Origin: Pseudarthrobacter sp. NS4
GTDB lineage: Bacteria > Actinomycetota > Actinomycetes > Actinomycetales > Micrococcaceae
DNA length: 64,000 nucleotides
Reading direction: 5' to 3'
NCBI RefSeq assembly: GCF_024758005.1
Contig: NZ_CP103288.1
Location: 3,844,001 to 3,908,000, forward strand
The notes under the pieces: model-generated
What the model was told of the DNA's origin: nothing
Databases searched by the model: none
Seen by the model: the letters and a program-made list of their open reading frames with translations, nothing else
Part shown: positions 8,040 through 16,634 of the stretch, piece after piece
How positions within the stretch are numbered: the stretch's first letter is position 1
Layout: each line of letters begins with the position of its first letter
Position numbers and translations under genes: made by a program

Positions 8040-9556
8040 CGCCCCTGCCCCCCGTAGCACGGATCCGACCGGAAGAGTTACTGGCCCTGACCCTGGACAC
8101 CGGAAGCTTTCTGTCCTGGGACCAGCCCCTCCCCCCGCTGGCCATCGAAGAGGGCTACGGGGAAGAGTTGGCCGCCGCTCGGTTGAAGTCCGGGCACGAC
8201 GAATCAATCATCACCGGTGAGGGGCGCATTAAGGGCCAAAGGGTAGCCGTTGTCCTGGGCGAGTTCGCCTTCCTTGGTGGTTCCATCGGCGTCAATGCGG
8301 CAACAAGGATCACCGAGGCAATCCACCGGGCAACACAACAAGGCCTGCCACTGCTGGCCTCTCCCGTCTCCGGTGGAACCAGGATGCAGGAAGGCACTGC
8401 GGCATTTGTCCAGATGGCCCGGATCACAGCCGCTGTCAACGCCCACAAACACGCCCACCTGCCGTATCTGGTTTATCTGCGGCACCCGACCACCGGTGGC
8501 GTGTTTGCGTCATGGGGGTCGCTGGGTCACATCACCGCAGCCCAACCCCAGGCCATGATCGGTTTCCTGGGGCCGAAGGTCTATAAAGCGATCTCCGGCG
8601 AGGACTTCCCGGCCGGCATCCAGCAGGCCGAGAACCTTCACAGGCATGGAGTCGTGGACGCCGTGATTGATCCGAGGCATCTGCGCAGTTTTATTATCCG
8701 CATTCTCAACGTGGTCTATTCAGCCTTCTCGGTTATTACACACGACCTGCCGGCGTCGGATGTTGAAGACACCGGCGACACCGACGCGTGGTCCTCCGTA
8801 ACCCTATCGAGGCTTCCGCAGCGTCCCGGCCTGCGGAAGTTCCTGAGCCAAACCGCAGTGGATGTCATCCCGATTGGCGGAAGTGCCGGGGATCCGGGCG
8901 GCACCGTTTCACTCGCATTGGCGAGGCTGGGCAACCAGGGAGCGGTCGTCGTCGGGCTTGACCGTGAAGCGGCCGACGACGGTGCTCGCTTTGGTCCCGC
9001 AGAATTGCGGGAGGCGCGGCGCGGCATGAATCTTGCCGCGGGCCTGGGGCTGCCGCTGCTCACCGTCATTGACACTCCGGGTGCGGACCTCTCGAAAGAA
9101 GCGGAGGAAGGCGGCCTTAGCCGTGAGATTGCTTTTACGCTTGCCCGTCTGCTGGAGCTGCCCGTTCCCACGGTAACGCTGCTTCTGGGCCAAGGTGCCG
9201 GTGGCGGTGCGTTAGCGCTCTTTCCGGCGGACAGAATCATCGCCCTCAGCAGCAGCTGGCTGGCGCCGCTCCTCCCCGAAGGAGCCAGCGCCATCATGCA
9301 CGAAGACACCCAACATGCAGCGTTGATGGCGCGGCGGCAACGAGTGGGCGCCGCAGCCATGCTGCTAGACGGCCTGGTCGATGAAGTGGTGGCGGAACCC
9401 TCCGGCACCGAGGGCCACAAGCCTGATTTCTGCGGGCGCGCCGCTTCCGCTGTAGCGCGGCATCTAGGCGAGCTTGCAACCCGGGACCCCGATGTCCTCG
9501 TGAGGGAACGCTCCCGGCGCTACTCCACAGGAGCCGCCCTTTACCATGCGCATTGA
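8036..9556 (+). CDS. Fused AccD/AccA-type biotin-dependent carboxyltransferase
   Basis: The 506-residue protein contains both halves of an acyl-CoA carboxyltransferase. Residues about 60-250 resemble the beta (AccD) half, with SPVSGGTRMQEGTAAFVQM and a TTGGVFASWGS loop. Residues about 280-480 resemble the alpha (AccA) half, with VIDTPGADLSKEAEEGG and LLGQGAGGGALAL forming the oxyanion glycines. The start is ATG 8036, overlapping the CoA-transferase stop; a longer frame to 8012 is disfavoured. The family transfers CO2 between carboxybiotin and acyl-CoA, but no biotin carboxylase or biotin carrier gene lies in the window. It may borrow subunits, or act as a decarboxylase-like enzyme on malonyl- or glutaconyl-type CoA esters. 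Function is inferred only from fold. Confidence 0.85.
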   Translation: MTPLPPVARIRPEELLALTLDTGSFLSWDQPLPPLAIEEGYGEELAAARLKSGHDESIITGEGRIKGQRVAVVLGEFAFLGGSIGVNAATRITEAIHRATQQGLPLLASPVSGGTRMQEGTAAFVQMARITAAVNAHKHAHLPYLVYLRHPTTGGVFASWGSLGHITAAQPQAMIGFLGPKVYKAISGEDFPAGIQQAENLHRHGVVDAVIDPRHLRSFIIRILNVVYSAFSVITHDLPASDVEDTGDTDAWSSVTLSRLPQRPGLRKFLSQTAVDVIPIGGSAGDPGGTVSLALARLGNQGAVVVGLDREAADDGARFGPAELREARRGMNLAAGLGLPLLTVIDTPGADLSKEAEEGGLSREIAFTLARLLELPVPTVTLLLGQGAGGGALALFPADRIIALSSSWLAPLLPEGASAIMHEDTQHAALMARRQRVGAAAMLLDGLVDEVVAEPSGTEGHKPDFCGRAASAVARHLGELATRDPDVLVRERSRRYSTGAALYHAH

Positions 9557-9664
9557 TGCATCGGCACGATAGAACCAGGACAACCGCCATGAACGGTACA
9601 TCAACTACGCCTATCAAAAGCGGGCAATCATCTCCGCCCACAACGCCGGGCAAGTAAGGACATC

Positions 9665-11776
9665 ATGCAACACCTCAAAGACCGCATACTCTTCGGCGCC
9701 GCGTACTATCACGAGTACCAGCCAACTCCCCGCCTGAGCGAAGACATGCGCCTCATGAAGGAAGCAGGCTTCACGGTTATCCGTGTCGGCGAGTCCGTAT
9801 GGTCGACCTGGGAACCCGAAAACGGCACATTCGACCTCGAGTGGCTCGCCCCGGTCCTCGACGAGGCCCACGCCAACGGAATCCGCGTAATTTTAGGAAC
9901 CCCCACCTACGCCGTTCCCATGTGGTTGGCTCGTTTGTACCCGGAAATCAACGTTCAGCGGCGCACAGACGAGCCGATGGGCTGGGGCGTGCGTCAGGAA
10001 ATCGACTACTCGCACCCCGCTTTCCTCTTCCATGCCGAGCGAATTATCCGAAAAATAATCTCCAGGTACGCCGACCACCCATCCGTCATCGGATTCCAGG
10101 TCGACAACGAACCAGGCAACGAAATCTTCTACAACCCGCAGGTCTTCCAGCGCTTCGTCGACTACCTACGGAACAAGTACGGCACCGTCGAGGAACTCAA
10201 TAAGGAATGGGGTCTCACCTACTGGTCCCACAGGCTCTCCACCTGGGCGGATCTCTGGACACCCGACGCAAATGCCCAGCCTCAATACGACCTGGCATGG
10301 AGGACCTTCCAAGCCGAGCTGACAACGGACTTCATCGCCTGGCAGTCCCACATCGTGCGCGAATACGCCCGACCCGACCAGTTCGTCACCACCTGCATCT
10401 CGTACGAACGGCGAACCGCCCAGGACGAACAACTCACCAAAGCGCTCGATGTCACTGCAGGGAACCCCTACTACCGAATGCAGGACAGCCTTGCGCTGCC
10501 GTCACTGCAAGATCCAAAAGACCAAAACTGGACGACCTCCGGAACCTGGGCGCTTTACGCCACAGCTGACCGCATGTACGGCTCCAAGCAAGCACCCTTC
10601 CTCGTCACCGAAACCAACGCCCAAGCAATCGGGATGTCCTGGTCCAACGAACCAGCTTATGACGGTCAATGGCGACAGGTAGCCTGGGCGCTCGTATCCC
10701 GCGGCGCGGCCATGATCGAATACTGGCACTGGCACACACTCCACGCCGGGGCAGAAACCTATTGGGGCGGGATCCTTCCTCACAGCCAGGAACCGGGGCG
10801 CGTCTACCAACAAATCGCTGCCCTCGGGGCAGACTTCGCCTCGGCCGGCGACCGCGTTACCGGACTCATCCCCGACAGCGATGTGGCCATCCTCTTCTCT
10901 AACCACAGCAAGTGGGCCTTGGAGGAGCACCCCAATCTCGGTGAAACATCCGGCCCCAATACCCGGTCCTTCCAGACCACCTTCGATACCTTCGCCCGAG
11001 CCGCCTTCAACGCCGGCCTGCAAACCAACACCGTCCATCCTTCGCAACTAACGACAGAGGAACCAGGCGAGTACGCGCAAAAGAACCCCGTGCTGGTCGC
11101 AGCCGCCTTCACTATAGCCACCGACAAGGACCTGCAGTGGCTCGAATCGTACGCGAAGGCCGGCGGACATCTGATCGTCGGCATTCGCACAGGATACGAA
11201 GACCATGAAGGACGGGCACGACTAGAACGCAAACCGGCGTTCCTTAGCGCAGCTGCAGGGGTCTTCTATGACGAATTCAGCAACTTGAGTACCCCGCTCC
11301 CGCTCACTGCCGGCCCCGGCGCGGCTGAACTGGGTTTCAGCATCCCTGACTCAAGCACCGCCACGCTTTGGGCCGATGGGCTCATTCCGGACGGCGCTCA
11401 CACACTTGTCCGCTACGAACATCCACATTTTTCGCGGTTCCCGGCCATCACCACCAAGGAACATGGACACGGCCGAGTAACCTATGTGGGAACGCTTCCA
11501 GACGTTGGGCTCACCAGCGCACTCCTGAAATGGGCAGTCGACTTGGGCTTAGACGCCCAAACACTGTGGAGGGCACCCGAACCATCCCAGACAGTTACAA
11601 GTGCGACGAACCAGCACGGTGAACGGGTCCACTTCGTACATAACTGGGCGTGGGAACCCAGCACCTTCGTTCTTCCAGCCACCGTGATTGACGCCATTAC
11701 CGGCAAAAATTACCCTGCGGGAGAACCCCTTCCGTTGGACGCCTGGGACGTCCGCGTGCTTGCGGAGCAACCATGA
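9665..11776 (+). CDS. Glycoside hydrolase family 42 beta-galactosidase
   Basis: The 703-residue enzyme has the normal GH42 length and three-part layout: a catalytic TIM barrel (about 1-390), a trimerisation/flavodoxin-like domain (about 395-610) and a C-terminal beta domain. It begins FGAAYYHEYQPTPRLSEDM. The acid/base Glu is in FQVDNEPGNE near residue 150, and the nucleophile Glu is in FLVTETNAQ near residue 315. GH42 enzymes release terminal beta-galactose, often from plant galactan fragments, inside the cell. The ATG at 9665 has an AAGGA site. It follows the carboxyltransferase by 108 bp and may belong to the same rightward unit. A dispersed repeat begins about 65 bp after its stop. Confidence 0.93.
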   Translation: MQHLKDRILFGAAYYHEYQPTPRLSEDMRLMKEAGFTVIRVGESVWSTWEPENGTFDLEWLAPVLDEAHANGIRVILGTPTYAVPMWLARLYPEINVQRRTDEPMGWGVRQEIDYSHPAFLFHAERIIRKIISRYADHPSVIGFQVDNEPGNEIFYNPQVFQRFVDYLRNKYGTVEELNKEWGLTYWSHRLSTWADLWTPDANAQPQYDLAWRTFQAELTTDFIAWQSHIVREYARPDQFVTTCISYERRTAQDEQLTKALDVTAGNPYYRMQDSLALPSLQDPKDQNWTTSGTWALYATADRMYGSKQAPFLVTETNAQAIGMSWSNEPAYDGQWRQVAWALVSRGAAMIEYWHWHTLHAGAETYWGGILPHSQEPGRVYQQIAALGADFASAGDRVTGLIPDSDVAILFSNHSKWALEEHPNLGETSGPNTRSFQTTFDTFARAAFNAGLQTNTVHPSQLTTEEPGEYAQKNPVLVAAAFTIATDKDLQWLESYAKAGGHLIVGIRTGYEDHEGRARLERKPAFLSAAAGVFYDEFSNLSTPLPLTAGPGAAELGFSIPDSSTATLWADGLIPDGAHTLVRYEHPHFSRFPAITTKEHGHGRVTYVGTLPDVGLTSALLKWAVDLGLDAQTLWRAPEPSQTVTSATNQHGERVHFVHNWAWEPSTFVLPATVIDAITGKNYPAGEPLPLDAWDVRVLAEQP

Positions 11777-11840
11777 CCCAACACCGAGTTCTCCTGCGGA
11801 CCTGTGACTGCCTGCTTCTCCCCAAATTGCCAGGTACAGA

Positions 11841-12090
11841 ACACCCCAAGCTGACGACGAGAGATCCAAAAACCAGGTGGACACGCGTCTGTCGCAACCC
11901 ACAACCGGGGACAATCCGCACAGGTTAAACGCCGCTACTGGGGCCTGGGAGCTACTCCAACGGCTCCCAGGCCCCAGCCGTGGATAACCCGAATTGACCC
12001 CCAACCGGGGACTGTTCAAGTCGCCCTCGTGGCAGGAAGCACAAACATGTCCGGGCGTGGGCAGGTTGACGAATCTTCATTATCGGCGTT
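11841..12090 (+). repeat. Dispersed repeat, copy A (degenerate)
   Basis: This is the most divergent of four related non-coding segments in the window. It starts with ACACCCCAAGCTGAC, keeps the GGGGACAAT block, the central hairpin (GGGAGCTACTCCAACGGCTC) and GTGGATAACC, and ends near TTATCGGCG. The left arm of the outer inverted repeat is decayed here. It lies in the same orientation as copies B, C and D. No transposase is attached. Confidence 0.75.
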
Positions 12091-12366
12091 CGATAAGGAC
12101 AGGGGGAGCCTCCCAAATGGCACCTCTAGTCTCTTTTGGACAGAGCTGTCAGGAGAGACGTGCAACGCTTCGACGTGATGCCCCGCGTGTTGTTCCAAAC
12201 TGTGTCACACCGCCAGGAGCTGCCTGCTCGTATTCCCTTTGCATGCCATTCGTGACATTCGTCTTAGCCGACCTTCTGTCGGCGCGGTTGTGTCGCTCCC
12301 GTGACTCGGTGGCGCGATCCGGGCTGGAAACCCAAGGACCTTTCCGTACTTTCGAAAGGACCCGCC
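12091..12366. other. Stretch without recognised gene
   Basis: Between repeat copy A and the truncated secreted ORF I see no open frame that resembles a protein. A short inverted repeat (GCCGAC-CTTCT-GTCGGC) lies near 12270. A ribosome-site-like AAAGGA ahead of the downstream ATG suggests that the last part is the old leader of that gene. Confidence 0.4.
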
Positions 12367-12528
12367 ATGTCCCCTTCCATTTCATCGTCCGGCCGCGGGC
12401 TCGCGGTGGGCAGCCGCACAACCCCACGTTCTTCCACCCGGCTGCGGCTGCTTATTGCGGCGCTCCTAGCGGTAGCCTTCACAGAGGAGGGATTTCATCA
12501 AGGGCTGGGTAGCATAGGAGTTAATTGA
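12367..12528 (+). pseudogene. Truncated N-terminus of a secreted protein
   Basis: A 53-residue frame starts at ATG 12367 behind a good ribosome site (GAAAGGACCCGCC). It reads like a Sec signal peptide: a Ser/Arg-rich N-region followed by RLRLLIAALLAVAF. Instead of continuing into a mature protein, it runs a further 15 residues and stops. Repeat copy B begins about 100 bp later. The simplest reading is that a secreted protein gene lost its body through a rearrangement. The original family cannot be told from the leader alone. Confidence 0.5.
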
Positions 12529-12626
12529 ATCCCCCACGGGCCCTGCTCCCGCTAATGAGAACTCCCGCCGTACACCGGGCGAGACTTCGCGGCCCCTGAC
12601 TGACAACAAGGTCACGACCTCTCGAT

Positions 12627-12909
12627 ACACCCCAAGCTGACAAAGGACTCCTTGCCTAGACGGCAGAAGCAGTAGGAATTGGTTCTCCACTATGCTGCCG
12701 CCGCCCATAGCCGGGGACACTTCTCGTAGGTTATCCACCGCTGCTGCTGCCAGGGAGCTACCCCAACGGCTCCCAAATCCCAGCCGTGGATAACCCGGAT
12801 TGACCCCCAGCCACGGACGGGCCAAAGCCGCCACCAGTTCCGGCCGCGTGATTAGCAAGCACGGGTTTGCCCGGCAGAGGCAGGCTGACGGAATATCCAT
12901 TATTGGCTC
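12627..12909 (+). repeat. Dispersed repeat, copy B (most complete)
   Basis: This roughly 280-bp copy holds all the shared blocks: ACACCCCAAGCTGAC at the left, then AGCCGGGGACA, then a nested inverted repeat, then a conserved 3' block ending GACGGAATATCCATTATTGG. The outer arms GGTTATCCAC (12729-12738) and GTGGATAACC (12786-12795) are perfect complements. Between them lie GGGAGC and GCTCCC, an inner hairpin. The element would fold as RNA or single-stranded DNA. Copies A, C and D have the same orientation. Confidence 0.85.
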
Positions 12910-12939
12910 TTCGAAAATCTATTGGCTCTTCGAAAATCG
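12902..12939 (+). repeat. Tandem 19-bp duplication at the end of repeat copy B
   Basis: ATTGGCTCTTCGAAAATCT is followed at once by ATTGGCTCTTCGAAAATCG. The pair overlaps the 3' edge of the dispersed repeat and may mark an old insertion or slippage event. Confidence 0.85.
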
Positions 12940-13013
12940 CGGGGAGTGGCGTCAGAAGGGGCTCTGCCGGGACATTCCGCTCGGCTTATTGCGCCACTCG
13001 ACTGCTTGTTAGG

Positions 13014-13382
13014 TCACAAGCTGAGGGTGCGTCGCGCCTCGGGGGTGTCTTCGTAAACGCGCCATTCGTCGAACCGGCCGCCACGGATGACGGCGGACCA
13101 GAGCGCGGGGCCGTCCAGTTCAGGATGGCCGGGACATACGGAATATCCCGAGACGCTCACAGCCTCGTCGTTGGCTGAAAATGCTACGAAAACGTTGCGG
13201 TACGTCGGGTGGGCAAGGAAGAAGCCGCGCCAGGCGTTTAGGCATGCGTCCTTTCCGCGGATCGCTACACCGCCGGTATCAATGAAAGTGTGCTCATCCG
13301 ACATCAATTCGGCAAGACCACCAACATCGCCTGTGTTAATGCAGTCGTTAAACCTCGTCAGCAACGCGGAATAGTCATTCAT
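13014..13382 (-). CDS. SnoaL/NTF2-like fold protein
   Basis: The 122-residue protein looks like a cone-shaped NTF2/SnoaL-type domain: an N-terminal helix (YSALLTRFNDCINTGDVGGL), the LAELMSDEHTFIDTGG strand region, GKDACLNAWRGFF, and a C-terminal sheet ending RFDEWRVYEDTPE. Such proteins are small isomerases, dehydratases or stability domains, and many have no known activity. It lies downstream of the decarboxylase with a 206-bp gap that contains a strong hairpin, so it is probably transcribed separately. A second, unrelated-looking NTF2-type protein lies at the other end of the aromatic cluster (22.8 kb). Function not assigned. Confidence 0.7.
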   Translation of the reverse strand: MNDYSALLTRFNDCINTGDVGGLAELMSDEHTFIDTGGVAIRGKDACLNAWRGFFLAHPTYRNVFVAFSANDEAVSVSGYSVCPGHPELDGPALWSAVIRGGRFDEWRVYEDTPEARRTLSL

Positions 13383-13553
13383 GCGTACAGAGTAATCCTT
13401 GCCCGGAATGACGGCGGGCCGCGCAGCAGACTTGACTGCCCAAGTCCGTACTAGAGGCGGCAGCTCCCGGCCCGCTCCCCTACCGTCGAACCAAGTACAA
13501 CATACGTAAGGACGGTTAGCGGCTCTTCTGGAGCGGGGTCGAAAGGGGTCGCC

Positions 13554-13583
13554 TGCCCCGCCGCAGGAACTGGCGGCGGGGCA
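13554..13583 (-). terminator. Hairpin downstream of the aromatic-acid decarboxylase
   Basis: The arms 13554-13564 (TGCCCCGCCGC) and 13573-13583 are perfect reverse complements around an 8-base loop, immediately after the decarboxylase stop at 13589. It is a good candidate for the end of the leftward aromatic operon, although the T-run is weak. Confidence 0.65.
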
Positions 13584-13588
13584 GATCT

Positions 13589-14545
13589 TTAGATGCTCAG
13601 GAGCTTGGCGGCATTTCCTGATGCAAGGGCTTCCTTGACTGAGGGTTCAATTTCGACGGTTCGAAGAAACTCGGTGGCAGTTTCTGCGGATTGATAGGGG
13701 TAATCGACGGAGAACAGTACTCTGTCGCTGCCCATGGCCTGAAGGGCACAGTGCAGTGGCGGAGCGCTCTCAACCCCGGCCGTGGTGACGTACATGTTCT
13801 CGCGGATGTAGTCAGAGGGTTTCCGTGCCAGCGGTGAGGCGTGCTGGAGTACGGCCCATCGGTCATCGAGACGGTCCAGCGTGAAGGGCAGGCCCTCTCC
13901 CATATGGCCCAGCAGGATTTGAGCTTCGGGGTGCCTGTCGAAGACGCCGCCGGCGACAAGGCGCAGTGCGTGGGATGCAGTTTCAAAGCCCCAGCCCCAT
14001 ACTGGTCCGGCGAGCTCGGGGTAGCCCTGAAGCGGCGGCAGTGGTGCCGGGGAGAAGGCCGGGTGAATGTAAAGCGGGACTTTTAGGTTGGACAGCTCCG
14101 CCCAGAGAACGTCGAAACGGGGGTCATCGAGATAGGCGCCGGCGGTGTGGCCGTTGACCAGGACGCCTTTGAACCCGAGGTCCAGGACGACTCGTTTGAG
14201 TTCGTTCACGGCTTCTTGTGGGTCCTGGGTGGGAAGGGCGCCGAAGGCTGCAAATCTTTCGGGGTGTTCACGTACTACTTTGGCCATCACGTCATTGCTT
14301 CGCCTGGCTTTTATAACAGCGTCTGCGCTGCCGCTTTCGCCCTGGACTCCGGGGGTTGTCAGGGACAGGACCTGAACATCGATTCCGGCTGCGTCCATTT
14401 CGGGGAGACGGATGTTCTCGACGTCGCTGATCCTTTGGGCTATGGATTCGGCGAAATCGGGTACGAAGGCTCCTCCTTCACCTTTGCTGTAGTCGGGTGT
14501 GGCGAAGTGTTCTTCGAGGGTTATGACCCTCATTCCGTTGATCAT
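13589..14545 (-). CDS. Amidohydrolase-2 family non-oxidative aromatic decarboxylase
   Basis: The 318-residue protein belongs to the COG2159 branch of the amidohydrolases that contains gamma-resorcylate, 2,3-dihydroxybenzoate and 5-carboxyvanillate decarboxylases. Expected metal and active-site motifs are present: LEEHFA (Glu11, His13), PLYIHP (His), LLGHMGEGLPF (His) and FSVDYPYQ (Asp). It would remove CO2 from a hydroxylated benzoate without oxidation, or run in reverse. The ATG at 14545 lies 3 bp past the MFS stop with an AGGGAA site across that stop, so it is coupled to the transporter. It is the last gene of the leftward ring-cleavage operon. A 4-oxalomesaconate hydratase of the LigJ type is less likely, because the LEEHF and SVDYPYQ motifs fit the decarboxylases better. 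Confidence 0.85.
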   Translation of the reverse strand: MINGMRVITLEEHFATPDYSKGEGGAFVPDFAESIAQRISDVENIRLPEMDAAGIDVQVLSLTTPGVQGESGSADAVIKARRSNDVMAKVVREHPERFAAFGALPTQDPQEAVNELKRVVLDLGFKGVLVNGHTAGAYLDDPRFDVLWAELSNLKVPLYIHPAFSPAPLPPLQGYPELAGPVWGWGFETASHALRLVAGGVFDRHPEAQILLGHMGEGLPFTLDRLDDRWAVLQHASPLARKPSDYIRENMYVTTAGVESAPPLHCALQAMGSDRVLFSVDYPYQSAETATEFLRTVEIEPSVKEALASGNAAKLLSI

Positions 14546-14548
14546 GAC

Positions 14549-15829
14549 TTAGTTCCCTACTGTCTTAAGGTTGTTGAGGGTTTCCTGGCCGTTGCGGATA
14601 CCGACGACAACGAGCAGTGCGAGGATCATGCCGATTGCGGCGACGACCGCGAACACGTAGAAGTTCCACTGTGCCGGCATTCCTGCCCCGAGGATGACGC
14701 CGCCGATGAGCGGGCCCATGATTGCGCCGAGGCGTCCGACGCCCAATGCCCAGCCCAGGCCGGTACCGCGAATTTCGGCGGGGTAGATGGAACTGATGAA
14801 GACGTTGACGAGGATTTGTGTGCCTAGGGTGCCGGCGCCTGCCAGGGCGACCAGGGCGAACATGACGGCGGTAGGCGGGCCGAAGCTGAGTGCCGTGACT
14901 GCGAGGCAGCCAATGGTGAAGAGGGCAGCAACGACCGGCTTGGTCCGGCCCTTGTCGGCTATGCGGGCGGCGATGAGCGTTCCGATGACGGCACCAACGT
15001 TGAGCGTTACCGCGAAGAAGAGGGCGGACTGCAGGTTGTATCCCATGCCGATCATGATGGTTGGCAGCCAGTTGACCATGCCGAACACCAGGAGCAGGCT
15101 ACAGAACTGGACGCCCCACGCGAGCAGGGTGTTGCGCGCCAGTCCGTCTTTGAACAGTGCGGAGATTGACGATGCGGCGCTCTTTCGCGTGACTGTTTGG
15201 CCTTCCGCTGTCAGGGATTTTGCTGCCAGCCAGGCCTCCGACTCAGGCAGGAGCTTGAAGGCTACCGGGACGAGCAGAATGGGCAGGGCCCCTACCCAAA
15301 AGAGTGAACGCCAGCCGAGCGTCGGGATGAGCGCCAGAGCGAGAACCCCCGCAAGGATGCCTCCGGCGAGGTAGCCGAAGAGGGTGAAGGAGTAGGCCAT
15401 GGCTTTGCGGCGCTCGGGAGCGATCTCAATAACGAGTGCCGTGACCGTTGGAAACAGTGCGCCCAGACCGAGCCCACCGATGATTTTTGCGATCTCGAAT
15501 ACTTGTGCGTTGGGAGCTGCGGCGCATACAGCCATGGCGATGGAGAACCATGCCAAGCTGGCGACGACGACGCTCTTACGGCCGAAGCGGTCAGAGAGAG
15601 TACCGGCTGTTAGTGCGCCGATGAGCATTCCGACCAGGGTCAGAGAGGCGATGCGACCGGCTACAGCAGGCGTGATGCCCCACCCGGGTTCGGCGATCAG
15701 GGAGGGGATGACGTTGCCAAAGACGATGAGGTCGTAGCCGTCGAAGAGAATCATGGCGGCGCAGATCCCTATGACGAGACCGCTGCCCTTTCCTGCGGCT
15801 GGAGCCAGCGGTGCTGGTTGGGTTGACAT
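14549..15829 (-). CDS. MFS transporter, aromatic acid:H+ symporter (AAHS) type
   Basis: The 426-residue protein has 12 hydrophobic segments. The signature FDGYDLIVFGNVIPSL in helix 1 is the AAHS D-Y-D motif of PcaK/BenK/MhpT relatives. SDRFGRKSVV follows in the loop between helices 2 and 3. It should bring an aromatic carboxylate into the cell with protons. ATG 15829 (MSTQP) with GAAAGG upstream is preferred over a longer frame to 15862. It lies between leuD and the decarboxylase in the leftward operon, so its cargo is probably the substrate of the cluster. Confidence 0.9.
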   Translation of the reverse strand: MSTQPAPLAPAAGKGSGLVIGICAAMILFDGYDLIVFGNVIPSLIAEPGWGITPAVAGRIASLTLVGMLIGALTAGTLSDRFGRKSVVVASLAWFSIAMAVCAAAPNAQVFEIAKIIGGLGLGALFPTVTALVIEIAPERRKAMAYSFTLFGYLAGGILAGVLALALIPTLGWRSLFWVGALPILLVPVAFKLLPESEAWLAAKSLTAEGQTVTRKSAASSISALFKDGLARNTLLAWGVQFCSLLLVFGMVNWLPTIMIGMGYNLQSALFFAVTLNVGAVIGTLIAARIADKGRTKPVVAALFTIGCLAVTALSFGPPTAVMFALVALAGAGTLGTQILVNVFISSIYPAEIRGTGLGWALGVGRLGAIMGPLIGGVILGAGMPAQWNFYVFAVVAAIGMILALLVVVGIRNGQETLNNLKTVGN

Positions 15830-15857
15830 GGTGTTGCCTTTCTCAGGGTTTGGGGGC

Positions 15858-15891
15858 GGCAATCGCGGTACGTCGGCGGGCCGTGATTGCC
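15858..15891 (-). other. Inverted repeat between leuD-like gene and MFS gene
   Basis: GGCAATCGCGG (15858-15868) and CCGTGATTGCC (15881-15891) pair with one mismatch. The hairpin lies inside the operon, in the largest gap between its genes, and may tune expression of the transporter and decarboxylase. It could also be a dyad operator for an internal promoter. Confidence 0.45.
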
Positions 15892-15995
15892 AGGTAGGTC
15901 ACTTCAGGACCCCGGACCCGGGTGGGCCTGAGGTTTTGCTTAGGGTTGGAAATGTCGGTGGGATAGGTGTTTAGAGTGCAATGTTCGTGGGGTTT

Positions 15996-16625
15996 TCATC
16001 TGGCCTCAGCCCCGTCATGGTGGGGCTGCTGCAGCGTGGTGGTCGGCAGCCAACTGCTGCGTTGTTGTTCAAAGGATGTGATCAACGCGGCGCTTTGGAG
16101 CGTCAGGTCGATGTCATCAAGTCCGTTGAGCAAACGCCAGCGGGTGTCTTGGTCGAGCTGGAAGGAAATGACCAGCTGGCCGGCGTGTATGGTCCCGTTT
16201 TCCAGGTCGACCCGGAGCGCAAGGTCCGGTGTGTCCTCCACTATGTCCAAGAGCCGGTTCACGTCCTCTTCGTCGACCTGGGCCGCCAGCAGCCCGGCCT
16301 TGCCGGCATTTCCGCGGAAGATATCGGCAAACCGTGGAGAAATCACCACTTGGAAGCCGTAATCCATCAGCGCCCACACGGCGTGTTCCCGGGATGATCC
16401 GGTCCCGAAGTCCGGACCGGCGATGAGGATCTTCGCGGTAGCGAACACGGGGTGGTTGAGAACGAAGTCGGGCTTTGTTCGCCAGGCGGCAAAGAGCCCG
16501 TCTTCGAAGCCGGTCCGGGTGATCCGCTTCATGTAGCTGGCCGGGATGATCTGGTCGGTGTCGACGTTGGTGCGCCGCAAAGGAGCGCCGGTGCCTTCGA
16601 TAACCCTGACCGCTTGGATTGGCAC
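15996..16625 (-). CDS. leuD: 3-isopropylmalate dehydratase small subunit (LeuD-like)
   Basis: The 209-residue protein is a canonical Leu[30 protein letters not shown], the swivel-domain motif [17 protein letters not shown], and the C-terminal DDIDLTLQ region. LeuD is one half of a hydro-lyase that needs the iron-sulfur large subunit LeuC, yet no leuC is present in the window. It sits 9 bp after ligA and ahead of the MFS gene, inside an aromatic ring-cleavage operon rather than a leucine operon. It may join a distant LeuC or homologue to hydrate or isomerise a tricarboxylic ring-cleavage product such as an oxalomesaconate-type acid. That role is inferred. Its fold and family are certain. Confidence 0.9.
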   Translation of the reverse strand: MPIQAVRVIEGTGAPLRRTNVDTDQIIPASYMKRITRTGFEDGLFAAWRTKPDFVLNHPVFATAKILIAGPDFGTGSSREHAVWALMDYGFQVVISPRFADIFRGNAGKAGLLAAQVDEEDVNRLLDIVEDTPDLALRVDLENGTIHAGQLVISFQLDQDTRWRLLNGLDDIDLTLQSAALITSFEQQRSSWLPTTTLQQPHHDGAEAR

Positions 16626-16634
16626 TGCCGGTTC

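Noticed and set aside
11841..12909. Repeat copies A and B as a CRISPR array or a complete insertion sequence
   Set aside because: The units are 250-290 bp, not short regularly spaced repeats, and no transposase frame or terminal inverted repeats with target duplications were seen.
13589..14545. Calling the amidohydrolase a LigJ-type 4-oxalomesaconate hydratase
   Set aside because: This would complete a classical pathway, but the LEEHFA start and the SVDYPYQ motif fit the gamma-resorcylate/5-carboxyvanillate decarboxylase group better.
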